Origin: CALAZP01 sp964410725
GTDB taxonomy: Bacteria > Bacteroidota > Bacteroidia > Chitinophagales > Saprospiraceae
Assembly (NCBI GenBank): GCA_964410725.1
Contig: CAYPID010000062.1
Span: 1 to 8,638, forward strand
Length of the DNA stretch: 8,638 bases
Direction of reading: 5' to 3'
The position numbers and the translations under genes were made by a program. Of the stretch, positions 6,712 through 8,638 are shown one piece after another. The notes beneath the pieces are model-generated. The model made no database searches. It had not been told where the DNA came from and saw nothing but the letters and a program-made list of their open reading frames with translations. Each line of letters starts with the position of its first letter. The stretch's first letter is position 1.

Positions 6712-8638
6712 ATGAAGAAATCGGAAATACTTCTATTCATTGGATTCCTAGGCTTGTTAGGCTGTAGTCACTCAGATAAACCCGTATTTCAATTATTGAC
6801 AGCAAAGGAAACAGGAATAGACTTTATCAATGAAATTCCAGAAAGTGATAGTTTCAATATTCTGAGGAATGAATATATGTATAATGGAGGTGGAGTCGGA
6901 ATTGGGGACTTGAATGGAGATGGTTTGGACGATTTAGTTTTTGCAGGCAATAAAGTTTCCCCCAAAATCTACCTCAACCGAGGTAATCTGCAATTTGAAG
7001 ACATCACCTCCGCTTTTGTTGGCGGTTTTAAAGGACATTGGATCAGTGGCGTTGCTTTAGTGGATATTAATACGGATGGCTGGTTGGATATTTATTTTAC
7101 TGTAACCATGAGCGATCAACCCGAAGAAAGAAGAAACCAGCTTTGGATCAACCAAGGGATTCAGAATCATTCATCACTCTCATTTATTGAGCAGGCCAGA
7201 GATTATGGAATTGACCATGAAGGGCACAGTATGCATGCCGCTTTTTTTGATTATGATTTGGATGGAGATTTAGATTTATACGTGTTAAACAACATTGTTA
7301 CAGACAAAGTTCCTACTAATTATAGGCCTAAGTTAAAAGACGGAACTGCCGATAACCAGGATCAATTATTTAGAAATGAAGGTAATGCTCAATTTGTCAA
7401 TGTCTCAGCTGAGGCAGGAATTGTCATTGAGGGTTATGGACTTGGGTTGGGAATCGCTGATTTTAATAGAGATCACTACCCAGATATCTATGTTTCCAAC
7501 GATTATATTGCCAATGATTTGCTTTATATCAATCAGCGGGATGGAACTTTTAAAGATCAGTCGGCAGATTACTTGAGTTACCAATCAAAATTTTCTATGG
7601 GTAACGATGTAGGAGATATCAATCAAGATGGCTGGCCAGATATCATTACTTTAGATATGTTGCCGGAAAATTACTTCCGCAAAAAGCAGACCATCAATGG
7701 AAATTCTTACACTTTTTACACCAATGATGAAAAATACGGTTATCAGCATCAGTATGTGAGGAATATGTTGCAACTGAATAATGGTGCAGTAGATGGCACA
7801 CTACTTCCTTTTAGTGAAGTAGGTCAGATGGCTGGTATTCATCAATCTGAATGGAGTTGGTCTGCACTCATGGTTGACGTAGATAATGACTCAGATAGAG
7901 ATTTGATCTTCTCCAATGGCTTTCCACGAGATCTCACAGACAAAGATTTTACCAACTATAAAGCCAATACTTATGGTTACTTAGCTGGAGATAGAGAAAT
8001 GTTAGCCGTAATCCCAGTGGTTAAAGTACCTAATTATCTTTTTGAAAATAAGGGAAATTTAAAGTTTGACAATAGAGCTAAAGATTGGGGTATGGAACTT
8101 CCTGTATTTTCTAGTGGGGCCGCTTTTGCAGATTTAGACAATGATGGGGATTTGGAATATGTGTCCAACAACATTAATGAACCAGCCTACTTATTTGAGA
8201 ATAAAACCAATGAAAATCAACCAAACAAAAATTACTTGCAAATTGAATTAATCGGTTCTAAGGCGAATCCTATGGCCATTGGAACTAAAATTCAAATTAC
8301 ATACGACGGACAACACCAATGGTATGAACAATTTTTAACGAGAGGATATCTTTCTTCGGTGTCTCCCACCATTCATTTTGGATTGGACACCGTTTCCCGT
8401 ATAGACGAAGTAAAAATCCTTTGGCCTTCGGCAAAAGAAACCACCGTAATCAAACAAGTAGCTGTTAATCAAAAAATAAGAGTAGATTACCAATCAGCAG
8501 AGCGAACAGTCTTTGTAGAGGACAATAGTGCACCACCCGCTGAAGGTTTATTTGAAGAAATTCCCCAAGCAATCTCTTATATTCAAGAGGCAGAAGATTT
8601 CGTAGATTTCTATTTGCCACAACGAACCATTTTGAAAA
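6712..8638 (+). CDS. FG-GAP/VCBS-repeat lipoprotein with ASPIC/UnbV (CRTAC1-like) domain, 3' end beyond the window
   Basis: The frame is open from the ATG to the window edge (642 complete codons), so the gene is partial on its 3' side. Relatives of this kind are often about 1100 residues, so roughly 60% may be present. The N-terminus is a lipoprotein signal with lipobox LLGC (Cys18). Seven calcium-binding FG-GAP-type loops follow: DLNGDGLDD (66), DINTDGWLD (118), DYDLDGDLD (180), DFNRDHYPD (250), DINQDGWPD (302), DVDNDSDRD (389) and DLDNDGDLE (474). Seven blades would suit a complete integrin-alpha-like beta-propeller. An ASPIC/UnbV domain spans about 510-592, with RGYLSSVSPTIHFGL and IDEVKILWPS. 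The visible end, EDFVDFYLPQR, resembles the start of the second half of long family members. It lies 75 bp after the susD-like gene, behind a terminator and with no room for an obvious own promoter, so read-through is the likely source of expression. The expected location is the outer-membrane surface; the role (ligand binding, scaffold or assembly with SusCD) is unknown. Confidence 0.92.
   Translation, partial: MKKSEILLFIGFLGLLGCSHSDKPVFQLLTAKETGIDFINEIPESDSFNILRNEYMYNGGGVGIGDLNGDGLDDLVFAGNKVSPKIYLNRGNLQFEDITSAFVGGFKGHWISGVALVDINTDGWLDIYFTVTMSDQPEERRNQLWINQGIQNHSSLSFIEQARDYGIDHEGHSMHAAFFDYDLDGDLDLYVLNNIVTDKVPTNYRPKLKDGTADNQDQLFRNEGNAQFVNVSAEAGIVIEGYGLGLGIADFNRDHYPDIYVSNDYIANDLLYINQRDGTFKDQSADYLSYQSKFSMGNDVGDINQDGWPDIITLDMLPENYFRKKQTINGNSYTFYTNDEKYGYQHQYVRNMLQLNNGAVDGTLLPFSEVGQMAGIHQSEWSWSALMVDVDNDSDRDLIFSNGFPRDLTDKDFTNYKANTYGYLAGDREMLAVIPVVKVPNYLFENKGNLKFDNRAKDWGMELPVFSSGAAFADLDNDGDLEYVSNNINEPAYLFENKTNENQPNKNYLQIELIGSKANPMAIGTKIQITYDGQHQWYEQFLTRGYLSSVSPTIHFGLDTVSRIDEVKILWPSAKETTVIKQVAVNQKIRVDYQSAERTVFVEDNSAPPAEGLFEEIPQAISYIQEAEDFVDFYLPQRTILK

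Noticed and set aside
1..8638. CRISPR arrays, tRNA/rRNA genes, insertion sequences or attachment sites
   Set aside because: No regularly spaced repeats, cloverleaf-like sequences, transposase frames or terminal inverted repeats were seen on either strand.

Overview
The window comes from the phylum Bacteroidota. The evidence is a SusC/RagA-type TonB-dependent receptor paired with a SusD/RagB-type lipoprotein, AT-rich translation leaders without Shine-Dalgarno sequences, and a promoter candidate that fits the Bacteroidetes -33/-7 consensus. A Cytophagia- or Saprospiria-like marine or environmental lineage is plausible, but this is an impression from protein style and is not demonstrated.

Layout, all on the + strand. 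Positions 1-163 are a short spacer with no supportable gene. Positions 164-1585 encode a polytopic membrane protein of 473 residues, with about ten membrane segments and a soluble C-terminal tail. Its architecture resembles GT-C glycosyltransferases, but the family is not recognised. Positions 1586-1770 are a very AT-rich intergenic region with a good promoter candidate. Positions 1771-4887 encode the SusC-like receptor and 4912-6636 the SusD-like lipoprotein, 24 bp apart and clearly one operon. A strong intrinsic terminator hairpin lies at 6659-6693. An open reading frame starts at 6712, only 18 bp after the hairpin's T-tract, and runs off the right edge at 8638. It encodes a lipoprotein with seven FG-GAP/VCBS-type calcium-binding loops followed by an ASPIC/UnbV (CRTAC1-like) domain.

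How the genes work together: SusC and SusD should form an outer-membrane 'pedal-bin' importer, with SusD as the surface lid that captures a large ligand and SusC as the TonB-driven channel. The FG-GAP/ASPIC-UnbV lipoprotein is probably a third surface component (ligand binding, scaffold or processing). Its expression would be set by partial read-through of the terminator. No carbohydrate-active enzyme, peptidase, sigma factor, anti-sigma factor or hybrid two-component sensor is visible here, so the substrate cannot be named. The SusC lacks an N-terminal STN signalling domain, which argues against cell-surface signalling through an ECF sigma factor. The most interesting item is this SusC-SusD-propeller lipoprotein cassette, a recurrent but functionally poorly understood arrangement.
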